Source of the DNA: Lachnospiraceae bacterium UBA1760
GTDB taxonomy: Bacteria; Bacillota; Clostridia; Lachnospirales; Lachnospiraceae
DNA: 11,885 nucleotides
Direction: 5' to 3'
Assembly (NCBI GenBank): GCA_002314775.1
Contig: DCHE01000038.1
Coordinates: forward strand, 19,797 to 31,681
Under the pieces are notes generated by a model. That model was not told the DNA's origin and did not search any database. It worked only from the letters and a program-made list of their open reading frames with translations. The stretch's first letter is position 1. Each line of letters begins with the position of its first letter. Shown here piece after piece: positions 1 through 6,419 of this stretch. Position numbers and translations under genes: made by a program.

Positions 1-99
1 AATCCGGGAAATGAAACTGAGTTAATTGATCAATTTGATATTGATACAGGTGAGAGTAATGGAATACTAATGGATGAAATGTCTGACGGAGGTGAGTGA
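1..99 (+). CDS. 3' end of an upstream gene of the ABC export operon (partial)
   Basis: An open frame runs from the first base to a TGA at 97-99, giving 32 residues that begin NPGNETELIDQFDIDTGESN and end with MSDGGE. The tail is acidic and shows no recognisable domain. The stop lies one base before the ATG of the ABC ATPase, and the ATPase ribosome binding site sits inside its last codons, so the two genes are almost certainly co-transcribed. In related export operons the upstream partner is often a second adaptor or another secreted/membrane component, but nothing in these 32 residues decides that. The identity is unknown and the 5' part lies outside the window. Confidence 0.6.
   Translation, partial: NPGNETELIDQFDIDTGESNGILMDEMSDGGE
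88..92 (+). promoter_or_regulatory. Ribosome binding site that fixes the ABC ATPase start
   Basis: GGAGG lies 8 bases before ATG 101. The same frame is open back to an ATG at 74, but that would place this site inside the coding region and add nine residues that do not fit the usual N-terminus of LolD/MacB-type ATPases. The start at 101 is therefore preferred. Confidence 0.75.
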
Positions 100-100
100 T

Positions 101-775
101 ATGCTGCTAAGGTTAGAACATATATTTAAGACGTACATGCAGGACAAGCTCGAGGTGCCGGTATTAAAGGATATTAATCTTGAAATTGAAGAGGGAGAGT
201 ATGTAGCTATTATGGGACCTTCAGGTTCTGGAAAGTCGACTCTTATGAATATTATTGGATGCCTGGATATTCCAACCTCAGGTGAGTACACGCTTCTTGA
301 TAATAAGGTTGCAAGTCTAAATGACAGAGCACTATCCAAGCTCAGAAATGAAAGCATTGGCTTTGTATTTCAGAATTTCAATCTGCTTCCAAGACAGACT
401 GCACTTCAAAATGTAGAGCTTCCACTGCAGTATGCAAATGTACCAAAGAAAAACAGAAAAGAGCTCTGTCTCGAGGCACTTGATAAGGTTGGGCTTTCGG
501 AAAGAGTAACCTTTAAACCTACTCAGCTTTCGGGTGGTCAAAAGCAGAGAGTTGCAATTGCCAGAGCACTTGTCAATAAGCCTGCAATTCTTCTTGCAGA
601 CGAACCAACTGGTGCACTCGATTCCAAATCTGGAATTCAGGTAATGGAGCTTTTTAGAAGGCTCCATGATGAGGGTGTAACAATAATTATGATAACTCAT
701 GCAAGGGAGATAGCAGAGCAGGCAGACAGGATAATAACTATTTTAGACGGAGAGATAAAGGAGGATGTATTATGA
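101..775 (+). CDS. ABC transporter ATP-binding protein, MacB/LolD/YknY type
   Basis: This is a 224-residue cytoplasmic ATPase that would power the MacB-like permease encoded two genes downstream. All ABC motifs are visible: Walker A GPSGSGKST (residues 39-47), Q-loop Gln91 in VFQNFNLLP, signature LSGGQ (143-147), Walker B ILLADE ending in catalytic Glu168, followed by the PTGALD D-loop region, and switch His200 in ITHA. The length and the opening LLRLEHIFKTY are typical of the LolD/MacB ATPase family, which drives mechanotransmission rather than substrate import. In Gram-positive bacteria the closest characterised arrangement is YknXYZ of Bacillus. It shares a 4-base ATGA overlap with the adaptor gene, which indicates translational coupling. 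The substrate cannot be read from the ATPase; peptides, antimicrobials or lipids are all possible. Confidence 0.93.
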   Translation: MLLRLEHIFKTYMQDKLEVPVLKDINLEIEEGEYVAIMGPSGSGKSTLMNIIGCLDIPTSGEYTLLDNKVASLNDRALSKLRNESIGFVFQNFNLLPRQTALQNVELPLQYANVPKKNRKELCLEALDKVGLSERVTFKPTQLSGGQKQRVAIARALVNKPAILLADEPTGALDSKSGIQVMELFRRLHDEGVTIIMITHAREIAEQADRIITILDGEIKEDVL

Positions 776-2055
776 AGAAAAAGATAATGATAGTCCTTCT
801 TACGATTATTTTAATAGTTGGAGTTACAGCTGGTGTTATTTATCTGGTAAAGAATAAAAGTGAAAAAAGTAATCCGGTTAAGGTAGTAAGCGTAATGACC
901 ATAAGTGGCGGTATGTATAGCGATGGAAGATATAGTGGAAATCTTATTGGAAATGACTGCCAGAAGCTTTACGCAGATAATGATACTGTCATAAAGGAGG
1001 TTTATGTAACCCAGGGGCAAACTGTAAAAAGGGGCGACCCGCTGCTAATGTACGATAAAACTGCAGAGAATCTTAAGCTTAACACCAAGAAGGCTGAGTA
1101 CAATCTCGCAAAGGCTAATATTGCAGTAGCTGAAAAGGAGTTGAAAAAGCTTAAGAATACAAAGCCCGTTGAGGAAATTCCGACGGAAGAACCGACAGAG
1201 CCAGTCACAGAAGAACCAACAGAAAATCCGGCTGCAACTAGTACAGATGCGCCAAAGGAGGAGGGAGTAGTAGCAAAGCCTGCGGATATTGAACCTCCAG
1301 CAAGTGATGACCCTTCTGATAATGGTGAAATTCAATACACGAAGGAGGAACTGGCTGAGGCAATAAAGGCTAAGGAAGCTGAGATAGACGAGATGAAGTT
1401 TCAACTTAAACAGCAGCAGTTAGACATTGATAAGCAGGCCAAGCTTCTAAGTGACGGTGTAGTGTATAGCAGACTTGACGGAGAGATAGAGACTCTGGAT
1501 ATTTCCGATGAAAATATTGCAGCAGGAGGAGAAATTATATCTGTAAAGGGTGAAAAGTTTTACAGTATGATTCTAACTGTTGATGAAACAAGCTATAGTA
1601 AATTTATTATAGGACAACCTATGAATATGATGTCCTATGACACGGGTGGACAGTATAAGGGAATAATATCGAAGGTTTCGACCATACCAGCAGAGACTTA
1701 TGGTGATGACTCGACAAGCTATTATTCGGTTACTGTCGATGTGATAAATGGTGAAGATTTGATGGAGGGAGCCTGGATCGAAGCATCCTTCGAGCAGATT
1801 AATTTCGATGGAACAAGCGATTCACTCATTTTGTCAAGAGCCTTTGTCAGAGAGGAAAACGGCAAATTCTATGTATTTAAGGATGATAATGGAAGCCTGA
1901 AAAAGCAATATATAAAGGCTGGAAAGATCTATTATGGCTCGGAGATTGAAATCCTTGGAGGCGTTACAGCTGATGATTATATTGCATTTCCGTATTCAAA
2001 GGATGCGGTTGAAGGAAGAAAAACAAAAATCGTAACTGTTGATGAAATGTATTAG
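772..2055 (+). CDS. Membrane-fusion (HlyD/YknX-like) adaptor of an ABC exporter
   Basis: This is a 427-residue adaptor expected on the outer face of the membrane. A short basic N-terminus is followed by one membrane segment (about residues 5-26). The first lipoyl half-motif is at about 68-95 (VYVTQGQTVKRGDPLLMYD), a helix at 98-129, a second helix at 190-227, and the second lipoyl half at about 229-262. A beta-barrel-like part covers about 263-342 and a membrane-proximal domain about 350-423. The helices that normally form the alpha-hairpin are interrupted at about 131-187 by a Pro/Glu/Thr/Asp-rich stretch (EEIPTEEPTEPVTEEPTE and on), likely disordered, where TolC-contacting adaptors have their tip. 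This fits an organism without a TolC-type outer-membrane channel. The start overlaps the ATPase stop and has AAAGGAGG 7 bases upstream. It probably forms a complex with the ATPase and permease on either side. Confidence 0.88.
   Translation: MKKKIMIVLLTIILIVGVTAGVIYLVKNKSEKSNPVKVVSVMTISGGMYSDGRYSGNLIGNDCQKLYADNDTVIKEVYVTQGQTVKRGDPLLMYDKTAENLKLNTKKAEYNLAKANIAVAEKELKKLKNTKPVEEIPTEEPTEPVTEEPTENPAATSTDAPKEEGVVAKPADIEPPASDDPSDNGEIQYTKEELAEAIKAKEAEIDEMKFQLKQQQLDIDKQAKLLSDGVVYSRLDGEIETLDISDENIAAGGEIISVKGEKFYSMILTVDETSYSKFIIGQPMNMMSYDTGGQYKGIISKVSTIPAETYGDDSTSYYSVTVDVINGEDLMEGAWIEASFEQINFDGTSDSLILSRAFVREENGKFYVFKDDNGSLKKQYIKAGKIYYGSEIEILGGVTADDYIAFPYSKDAVEGRKTKIVTVDEMY
1162..1332 (+). other. Low-complexity Pro/Glu/Thr-rich insert in the adaptor hairpin
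   Basis: These bases encode residues 131-187 of the adaptor. The sequence is rich in Glu, Pro, Thr, Ala and Asp, with imperfect EEPT/TEEP units, and is strongly acidic. It separates two helical segments rich in Lys and Glu. Both the composition and the repeats suggest a flexible linker rather than a folded domain. Confidence 0.7.
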
Positions 2056-2072
2056 AAGAAAGGATTTGGATT

Positions 2073-3407
2073 ATGATAGAAAATATAAGATTATCATTTC
2101 AGGGTATTTTTTCACATAAGCTTCGTTCCTTTCTCACAATGCTGGGAATTATTATTGGAATCGCAGCGATAATTGCTATTGTCTCAACGATAAAAGGAAC
2201 CAATGACCAGATTAAGGCAAATCTTGTTGGACAGGGCAATAACCTTGTTAATGTAAAGCTTATGCAGTCGGACTGGGAGGTCTCAGCTGTGGTAGCTGCA
2301 AGGCAGGGTATACCAGTAATTGATGATAGTATAATGGATGAAATACTTGCAATTAAAGAGGTCAGTGCTGCAACCTATTACCATAAGCTTAATATGTATG
2401 ATCCTGTAAAATATAAAACGAACAGTGTAGATGGCGTCACTATATATGGAGTGAAGGATGGATTCCTTGAGATAAATGATAATGAAATAGTAAGTGGAAG
2501 AGGCTTTGTTGAAAAGGATGCAAAGGAGTTTAGGAAGGTGGTAATCCTTGACAGGGATGCAGAGAGAGCTCTGTTTCAGGGTGAAAGCGGTGTGAATAAA
2601 ACCATTGAGATTAAGGGCGCTCCTTATACTGTCATCGGCATATGCGAGGAAAAAAATGCATTTTCGCCAACTGTAGAAAACCTGAGTGACTGGTATACCT
2701 ACTATGGTCAAAATTCGATGGGAAAGATTATTGTAAATGATGCAATATGGCCAGCAATTGTTGGATTTGACCTGCCCTACGATGTTATTGTGAAGGCTGT
2801 AGACACAGATTCTATGTCAGAAGCAGGAAAGAAGACGGCAGATTTGCTTAATAATTATATTAATTCTGCCAATTCTGCAAATACTGCAAATACTGCAAAT
2901 AATGGCAATAATACTAATAACAGTGATTCAGGTGATGTCAGTGGGGAAACAGAGCTTCAGATTAAGTATAAGAGTGATGATATATTAGAGAAGGCAAGAC
3001 AGCTTCAGGAACTCAGTAATTCTACTAATAAGCAGCTCATCTGGATTGCCGGAATATCACTTATTGTTGGTGGTATTGGAGTTATGAATATCATGCTTGT
3101 TTCAGTTACAGAGAGAACAAGAGAGATTGGACTAAAAAAGGCTTTGGGTGCAAGGAGAGGAATTGTTCTTGGACAGTTTCTTACAGAGGCAGCGGTTTTA
3201 ACCTCCATGGGAGGAATACTTGGAGTCGGAGTTGGCGTTGGTCTTGCATATCTTATCGGAAAGATAGCCGAAGTACCAGTTGCGATATCTGTACCAGCTA
3301 TATGTGTTTCAGTATTATTCTCGATGGTTATAGGAGTTGTATTTGGGCTTATTCCATCAATAAAGGCATCAAAGCTCAATCCTATCGATGCACTTAGATA
3401 TGAGTAG
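2073..3407 (+). CDS. ABC transporter permease, MacB/YknZ type (MacB_PCD + FtsX)
   Basis: This 444-residue membrane protein is the transmembrane half of the exporter. It begins with an amphipathic/basic stretch and one long membrane segment (about 20-40, LTMLGIIIGIAAIIAIVSTI). An extracytoplasmic MacB_PCD-like domain covers about 45-315, and three C-terminal membrane segments lie at about 321-345, 370-397 and 403-428. Family hallmarks are ERTREIGLKKALGARR (347-362), the coupling-helix region, and the C-terminus PSIKASKLNPIDALRYE. The extracytoplasmic domain contains an Asn/Ala/Ser/Thr repeat at about 264-284 that is not part of the usual fold. An AAAGGA motif lies 9 bases before the ATG; the gap to the adaptor stop is 17 bases. 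It is the last gene of the export operon and is followed by a terminator. Overall length is close to that of other Gram-positive MacB-like permeases. Confidence 0.92.
   Translation: MIENIRLSFQGIFSHKLRSFLTMLGIIIGIAAIIAIVSTIKGTNDQIKANLVGQGNNLVNVKLMQSDWEVSAVVAARQGIPVIDDSIMDEILAIKEVSAATYYHKLNMYDPVKYKTNSVDGVTIYGVKDGFLEINDNEIVSGRGFVEKDAKEFRKVVILDRDAERALFQGESGVNKTIEIKGAPYTVIGICEEKNAFSPTVENLSDWYTYYGQNSMGKIIVNDAIWPAIVGFDLPYDVIVKAVDTDSMSEAGKKTADLLNNYINSANSANTANTANNGNNTNNSDSGDVSGETELQIKYKSDDILEKARQLQELSNSTNKQLIWIAGISLIVGGIGVMNIMLVSVTERTREIGLKKALGARRGIVLGQFLTEAAVLTSMGGILGVGVGVGLAYLIGKIAEVPVAISVPAICVSVLFSMVIGVVFGLIPSIKASKLNPIDALRYE
2862..2921 (+). repeat. 9-bp in-frame tandem repeat coding for Asn-Ser/Thr-Ala units
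   Basis: Four consecutive 9-base units occupy 2862-2897 (AATTCTGCC, AATTCTGCA, AATACTGCA, AATACTGCA), followed by decayed AAT-rich codons to 2921. They encode NSANSANTANTA and then an Asn-rich tail in the extracytoplasmic domain of the permease. Exact identity of the last two units suggests recent slippage, and the in-frame length lets copy number vary without breaking the gene. Confidence 0.85.
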
Positions 3408-3436
3408 ATATTAGCTAAAAATCAGAATACTCATAT
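3398..3436 (+). repeat. Inverted repeat spanning the permease stop codon
   Basis: ATATGAGTA (3398-3406) is the exact reverse complement of TACTCATAT (3428-3436), with a 21-base loop; a G-T pair and an A-T pair extend it by two. The stop codon TAG (3405-3407) sits at the inner edge of the 5' arm. No T-run follows, so it is not a terminator by itself. A separate self-complementary ATTTGCAAAT (3435-3444) adjoins it. Confidence 0.55.
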
Positions 3437-3490
3437 TTGCAAATGATAGTTGTTAATAACATCTTTAGAAATCTTAATAAAAATTGTAAA

Positions 3491-3530
3491 AAGGTCCTTT
3501 GGCAATATGTGTCAGAGGACCTTATGTTTT
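3491..3530 (+). terminator. Intrinsic terminator of the ABC export operon
   Basis: A 14-base-pair stem forms between 3491-3504 and 3510-3523 (outer AAGGTCCT with AGGACCTT, two G-U pairs inside) closed by a 5-base loop, followed by ATGTTTT. The T-tract is short and interrupted. On the other strand the stem is also followed by a T-rich run, so it could act in both directions. Confidence 0.75.
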
Positions 3531-3594
3531 GAAAAAACGCATAGTTTAACGGAAAAATGAATAATTTATTGATAAGTGCAAATCCCAATCATAC

Positions 3595-3629
3595 TGTTGC
3601 CTCGAGATTTTAAAGCAACAAATTGTTGC
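3595..3629. promoter_or_regulatory. Possible operator: GTTGC inverted repeats upstream of the leader promoter
   Basis: TGTTGC (3595-3600), GCAACAA (3615-3621) and TTGTTGC (3623-3629) form two overlapping inverted repeats. The inner pair is a perfect 7-base dyad around a single A. The group ends 19 bases before the -35 element at 3649, a place typical for an activator or repressor site. It could equally form alternative RNA hairpins if read through from upstream. Confidence 0.35.
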
Positions 3630-3648
3630 AAAAGGGCATAGTGAGGGT

Positions 3649-3676
3649 TTGACAGAAAAGAATGGGGGAGTATTCT
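3649..3676 (+). promoter_or_regulatory. Promoter-like -35/-10 pair driving the structured leader
   Basis: A perfect TTGACA (3649-3654) is followed after 16 bases by TATTCT (3671-3676), four of six matches to TATAAT. Transcription would start near 3683, just before the first hairpin. No coding region begins within 280 bases, so the transcript is either a small RNA or a long 5' leader of the SEC-C gene. Confidence 0.55.
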
Positions 3677-3682
3677 ATAAAC

Positions 3683-3822
3683 AGGATTAATATTAGTCGT
3701 ATCGAGCAACCAGAAAGCGCGGACTGGTTGAAATATTAAATATGGAGGCGATGAGGATTAAGGTGCGTAGTCTTTAATTGGGAAAAGAGTAGCGGAAAAA
3801 GAATCTATGAGATTACGCACCT
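3683..3822 (+). ncRNA. Candidate structured RNA or 5' leader, family unknown
   Basis: Two structures follow the promoter at 3649-3676. The first has an outer stem TTAATATT (3687-3694) with AATATTAA (3732-3739), then a 5'-side internal loop, then a 7-pair stem CAACCAG (3707-3713) with CTGGTTG (3724-3730) closed by a 10-base loop. The second pairs 3761-3774 with 3809-3822 over 14 pairs, two of them G-U, with core GGTGCGTA/TACGCACC and a purine-rich 34-base loop. A GGAGG at 3744-3748 lies in the single-stranded joint between them. No T-run follows the second stem, so termination there is not expected. It could be a leader cis-element, a processed small RNA or decayed sequence. Confidence 0.4.
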
Positions 3823-3883
3823 CGTATATAAAAATGATATTTATGAATCTCTAAGAAATCGAAACAATTCGATAAGAAAAGTG

Positions 3884-3912
3884 TTGAATTAATAAAGTAT
3901 ATTTGTTATACT
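3884..3912 (+). promoter_or_regulatory. Strong promoter for the SEC-C gene
   Basis: TTGAAT (3884-3889), a 17-base spacer, and TATACT (3907-3912) make a good sigmaA-type promoter. The predicted start is near 3919, giving a leader of about 48 bases. That leader begins with a small hairpin CGCA/TGCG (3921-3932) and ends with AGGAGA at 3955-3960. Confidence 0.75.
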
Positions 3913-3954
3913 GTTAAAAGCGCATTTTTGCGGATTTCTTTAAGCATTTTTGAT

Positions 3955-3960
3955 AGGAGA
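3955..3960 (+). promoter_or_regulatory. Ribosome binding site that fixes the SEC-C gene start
   Basis: AGGAGA lies 6 bases before ATG 3967. The frame is open upstream to a TTG at 3928, but starting there would place this site inside the gene and add a 13-residue tail that looks like translated leader. ATG 3967 is therefore taken as the start. Confidence 0.8.
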
Positions 3961-3966
3961 TTTAAT

Positions 3967-4473
3967 ATGGGATTATTAAAAGAATGGCGTGATCACGCAT
4001 ATAGCCTTGATGACAGAACACCAGAGGGAAAAGAGTTCTGGCTTAAGTATTTTCAGACTGAGAAGGGAATTTATGAGCAGCTTCTTGAGAATCCAACTGA
4101 GATGGTACGTGGAACAGTTAAGGAGTTAGCTGAGAAGTACGGTACTGATATCGAGACTATGGTAGGTTTCCTTGATGGTATAGATGAGAGTCTTGTGATT
4201 CCAAACAATATTGAGGAGATGGACGAGGATACTAATGTTGGACTTGGCTTTGATCCGGAAAAGCTTTACATGAACATGGTTGGATGTAATGCAGAGTGGC
4301 TTTACACACTTCCACAGTGGGATAAGATTCTCACAGCAGAGTCAAGAAAAGAGCTTTTCAAGAGAGAGAAAACTTCTCATACAGTAGTTAAGCCACCTAA
4401 GGTTGGACGTAATGATCCATGTCCATGTGGAAGCGGCAAAAAGTTTAAGAAGTGCTGTGGTGTAAACGCATAG
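3967..4473 (+). CDS. Small SEC-C motif (zinc-binding) protein
   Basis: This 168-residue soluble protein ends in a textbook SEC-C motif: Cys152-Pro-Cys154 and Cys163-Cys164 in RNDPCPCGSGKKFKKCC, spaced C-x-C-x8-C-C. In SecA the same motif binds zinc and contacts SecB and the ribosome; in stand-alone proteins its partner is generally unknown. The rest (1-145) is charged, mostly helical in appearance, with no membrane segment or signal peptide, and I recognise no other domain. It has its own promoter and a terminator 8 bases after the stop, so it can be made as a single-gene transcript. Codon choice (GGA, AGA, AAG, CTT) and the strong promoter and ribosome binding site suggest good expression. 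The function is unassigned; only the metal-binding C-terminus is supported. Confidence 0.85.
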   Translation: MGLLKEWRDHAYSLDDRTPEGKEFWLKYFQTEKGIYEQLLENPTEMVRGTVKELAEKYGTDIETMVGFLDGIDESLVIPNNIEEMDEDTNVGLGFDPEKLYMNMVGCNAEWLYTLPQWDKILTAESRKELFKREKTSHTVVKPPKVGRNDPCPCGSGKKFKKCCGVNA

Positions 4474-4481
4474 TATGACTA

Positions 4482-4533
4482 AAAAAGAAAGATTTCGCGC
4501 TCTTTTCGAGTGTAGAATCTTTCTTTTTATTTT
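4482..4533 (+). terminator. Intrinsic terminator between SEC-C and helicase genes
   Basis: A 13-base-pair perfect stem pairs 4482-4494 with 4516-4528 (AAAAAGAAAGATT with its complement). Inside it, GCGCTC/GAGTGT (4497-4502 with 4508-4513) closes a TTTTC loop. The 3' arm is itself T-rich and continues into TATTTT. It ends 17 bases before the helicase ATG; no promoter is visible in that gap, so the helicase cluster is probably expressed by read-through. Confidence 0.8.
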
Positions 4534-4550
4534 GAGAAAAGGTAGATTAA

Positions 4551-6419
4551 ATGTTCAACGAAGCACAAATGGAAGCAGTTAATTGGTTTAAGGGACCGGC
4601 TATGATACTCGGGACTCCGGGTTCAGGCAAGACCACAGTAATTATTAACAGGCTTAAGCATATGATAGAAGTTAATAATGTGAAGCCATCCAATATTCTG
4701 GTAATAACCTTCACCCGAGCAGCTGCAGATTCCATGGAGCAAAGGTTTATTAATCTTATGGAAAAAAGTGAGGTTTGCAGGAATCAAAAAGAACAGGTAA
4801 GATTCGGAACCTTTCATTCCTTTTTTTACTGGATAATTCGAACCGCCTATAAGCTTGGAACTGACAGTGTGCTTGATGAGGATGAAAAGAGAAGGATATT
4901 AAGAGGTATTATCCAGGAGAGTAAAAGAGGAGAAGACCAAGAGGTGACCGAGGAGCTTTTATCTAGTGTTTTGAGTCAGCTTGGGCTTATTTCCTGTGAT
5001 ATGATTGATATTGAGAACTATTATAGCAAGGATATGGCCGGCGAGGAGTTTAAAGCAATCTATAGAAAATTCAGTGAGTATAAAAGACGAATTGGCAAGA
5101 TAGATTTCGACGATATGAATTCTATGTGCTATGAGCTTCTAATAAAACGTCCGGATATATTAGCTGCAATAAAGAATCTCTATCCTTATATTTTGGTTGA
5201 CGAGTTTCAGGATACCAATAAGATTCAGTATGAGATACTTAAGCTTTTGGCAAAGCCTGAGAATAACCTGTTTGTTGTGGGTGACGATGACCAGTCAATC
5301 TATGGCTTTCGAGGTGCAAGACCAGAGATTATGCTGGGATTTCCAAAGGAGTTTGAAGGAACAAGGGTTATCACACTCTCTATAAATTACAGATGCCCAG
5401 AGGTAATAACAAAGCAGTCAGGTCTTGTTATTGCCAATAATAAGAAAAGGTTTAGCAAAAAGCTTATTTCCTCTGGAAGAGCAGGTGATATAATAGTCGA
5501 GTTTCCAAGAGATGTAAAAAATGAGAACGAGATGATTGTATCAAGAATAAAGGAAAGCTATGAGTCAGGAGTTCCCTACGATGAGATTGCTGTGCTGTAC
5601 CGCACGAACATGAATCCAAGAAGACTTATATATAAGCTTAAGGAGTACAACATTCCATTTTTGATAAAGGATTCTATTCCAAATATATTTAATAATTTTG
5701 CTGTTTCAGTGATTATGGATTACATTCATTTTGCACTGGGTGACAACAGTAGAGACAGATTTTTAAGAATAATGAATAAGCCGGTAAGATACATCCCAAG
5801 GAATATTCTTACGGAGGAGAAGGTCGATATCAGCTTACTGATAAAAAGAACCGTGTCGAAGGATTATCTTCACACAAATTGTATGGTGTTAAGGAATCAG
5901 CTAGCAAGGATAAGAAGTCTCACTCCATTTGCGGCAGTCAACTATATCAGAAAAACTGTTGGCTATGATGACTACCTGAAGGATTATATGGAGGAAAGAA
6001 ATATCGATAAAGGAGAAATCAGCGATATTTTGGATGAGTTCATGTCCATAGCAAAAGAGTATGAAACCTTTGAAGAATTTTTCGGATTTATAGAGGAATA
6101 TACAAAGCTTCTTTCTGAGGAGGCAAAAAGAAACAAGTATACAAAGGATAAGTCAAAAAAAGTTACACTTATGACGATGCATAGCTCAAAAGGACTTGAA
6201 TATAGGGACGTTCATATTATAGAATGTGTAGAGGAGATAATTCCTCACAAGAAGTCGAAGACGTTAGATGAGATTGAGGAGGAACGAAGGATGTTCTATG
6301 TTGCGATGACAAGAACCATAGAGCATCTCTACATATATGCTCCCAAGATGATAGGGGAGAAGAAGAGATACCCTTCAAGGTTTATTACAGAACAGATTAA
6401 GAAAAAAGAGGTGCAATAA
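4551..6419 (+). CDS. UvrD/PcrA-like superfamily 1 DNA helicase
   Basis: This 622-residue ATP-dependent 3'-5' DNA helicase candidate carries the full SF1A motif set. Walker A is GTPGSGKTT (21-29), motif Ia ITFTRAAADSM (52-62), GTFHS (86-90), motif II DEFQD (217-221), motif III GDDDQSIYGFRGA (244-256), motif IV NYRCP (279-283), motif V TMHSSKGLEY (542-551) and motif VI EEERRMFYVAMTR (576-588). It is about 100 residues shorter than PcrA/UvrD (roughly 720-740) and ends soon after motif VI with YPSRFI, so it lacks the long C-terminal extension with the RNA polymerase-binding Tudor-like fold. It is likely a paralogue rather than the housekeeping UvrD/PcrA. AAAAGG lies 8 bases before the ATG. The final codons contain the ribosome binding site of the following MBOAT gene, and TAATG joins the two genes. 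A repair or replication-restart role is inferred from family only. Confidence 0.9.
   Translation: MFNEAQMEAVNWFKGPAMILGTPGSGKTTVIINRLKHMIEVNNVKPSNILVITFTRAAADSMEQRFINLMEKSEVCRNQKEQVRFGTFHSFFYWIIRTAYKLGTDSVLDEDEKRRILRGIIQESKRGEDQEVTEELLSSVLSQLGLISCDMIDIENYYSKDMAGEEFKAIYRKFSEYKRRIGKIDFDDMNSMCYELLIKRPDILAAIKNLYPYILVDEFQDTNKIQYEILKLLAKPENNLFVVGDDDQSIYGFRGARPEIMLGFPKEFEGTRVITLSINYRCPEVITKQSGLVIANNKKRFSKKLISSGRAGDIIVEFPRDVKNENEMIVSRIKESYESGVPYDEIAVLYRTNMNPRRLIYKLKEYNIPFLIKDSIPNIFNNFAVSVIMDYIHFALGDNSRDRFLRIMNKPVRYIPRNILTEEKVDISLLIKRTVSKDYLHTNCMVLRNQLARIRSLTPFAAVNYIRKTVGYDDYLKDYMEERNIDKGEISDILDEFMSIAKEYETFEEFFGFIEEYTKLLSEEAKRNKYTKDKSKKVTLMTMHSSKGLEYRDVHIIECVEEIIPHKKSKTLDEIEEERRMFYVAMTRTIEHLYIYAPKMIGEKKRYPSRFITEQIKKKEVQ

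Larger units (their letters stand above)
3531..3966 (+). other. Intergenic region without a supported protein gene; structured, two promoters
   Basis: About 430 bases separate the exporter terminator from the SEC-C gene. I find no credible coding region; the open frames seen are 11 and 18 codons long. The stretch holds GTTGC-containing inverted repeats (3595-3629), a promoter-like pair (3649-3676), two stable hairpin structures (3687-3739 and 3761-3822), a small hairpin ATCGAA/TTCGAT with loop ACAA (3858-3873), and a second promoter-like pair (3884-3912). The hairpins lie between the two promoters and do not match any RNA family I can name. Confidence 0.6.

Noticed and set aside
74..100. Nine-residue N-terminal extension of the ABC ATPase from ATG 74
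   Set aside because: It overlaps the upstream gene in another frame and swallows the ribosome binding site for ATG 101.
332..700. Minus-strand open frames over the ABC ATPase and other genes
   Set aside because: They are antisense shadows of well-supported genes and show no recognisable motifs or translation signals.
3557..3613. 18-codon open frame (MNNLLISANPNHTVASRF)
   Set aside because: No proper ribosome binding site, very short, and it overlaps the GTTGC repeats. Chance frame in AT-rich DNA.
3741..3775. Resemblance of GGCGATGAGG-containing sequence to the start of a fluoride riboswitch
   Set aside because: Only the first bases agree. The closing GCC, the AAAC/AAC pseudoknot partner and the GATGGCTCC-like end are absent, and the next gene is not a fluoride exporter.
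3742..3777. 11-codon frame in the structured leader, possible leader peptide
   Set aside because: The GGAGG overlaps the first ATG and is only two bases from the second. There is no run of one amino acid as in attenuator peptides.
3683..3822. 6S RNA, tmRNA, SRP RNA, RNase P RNA or T-box
   Set aside because: None of the diagnostic elements was found (no closing stem joining 5' and 3' ends, no tRNA-like domain, no GGTGG-type T-box sequence, no RNase P core).
3928..3966. TTG-initiated 13-residue extension of the SEC-C protein
   Set aside because: AGGAGA at 3955-3960 points to ATG 3967, and the extension is translated leader sequence just after the promoter.
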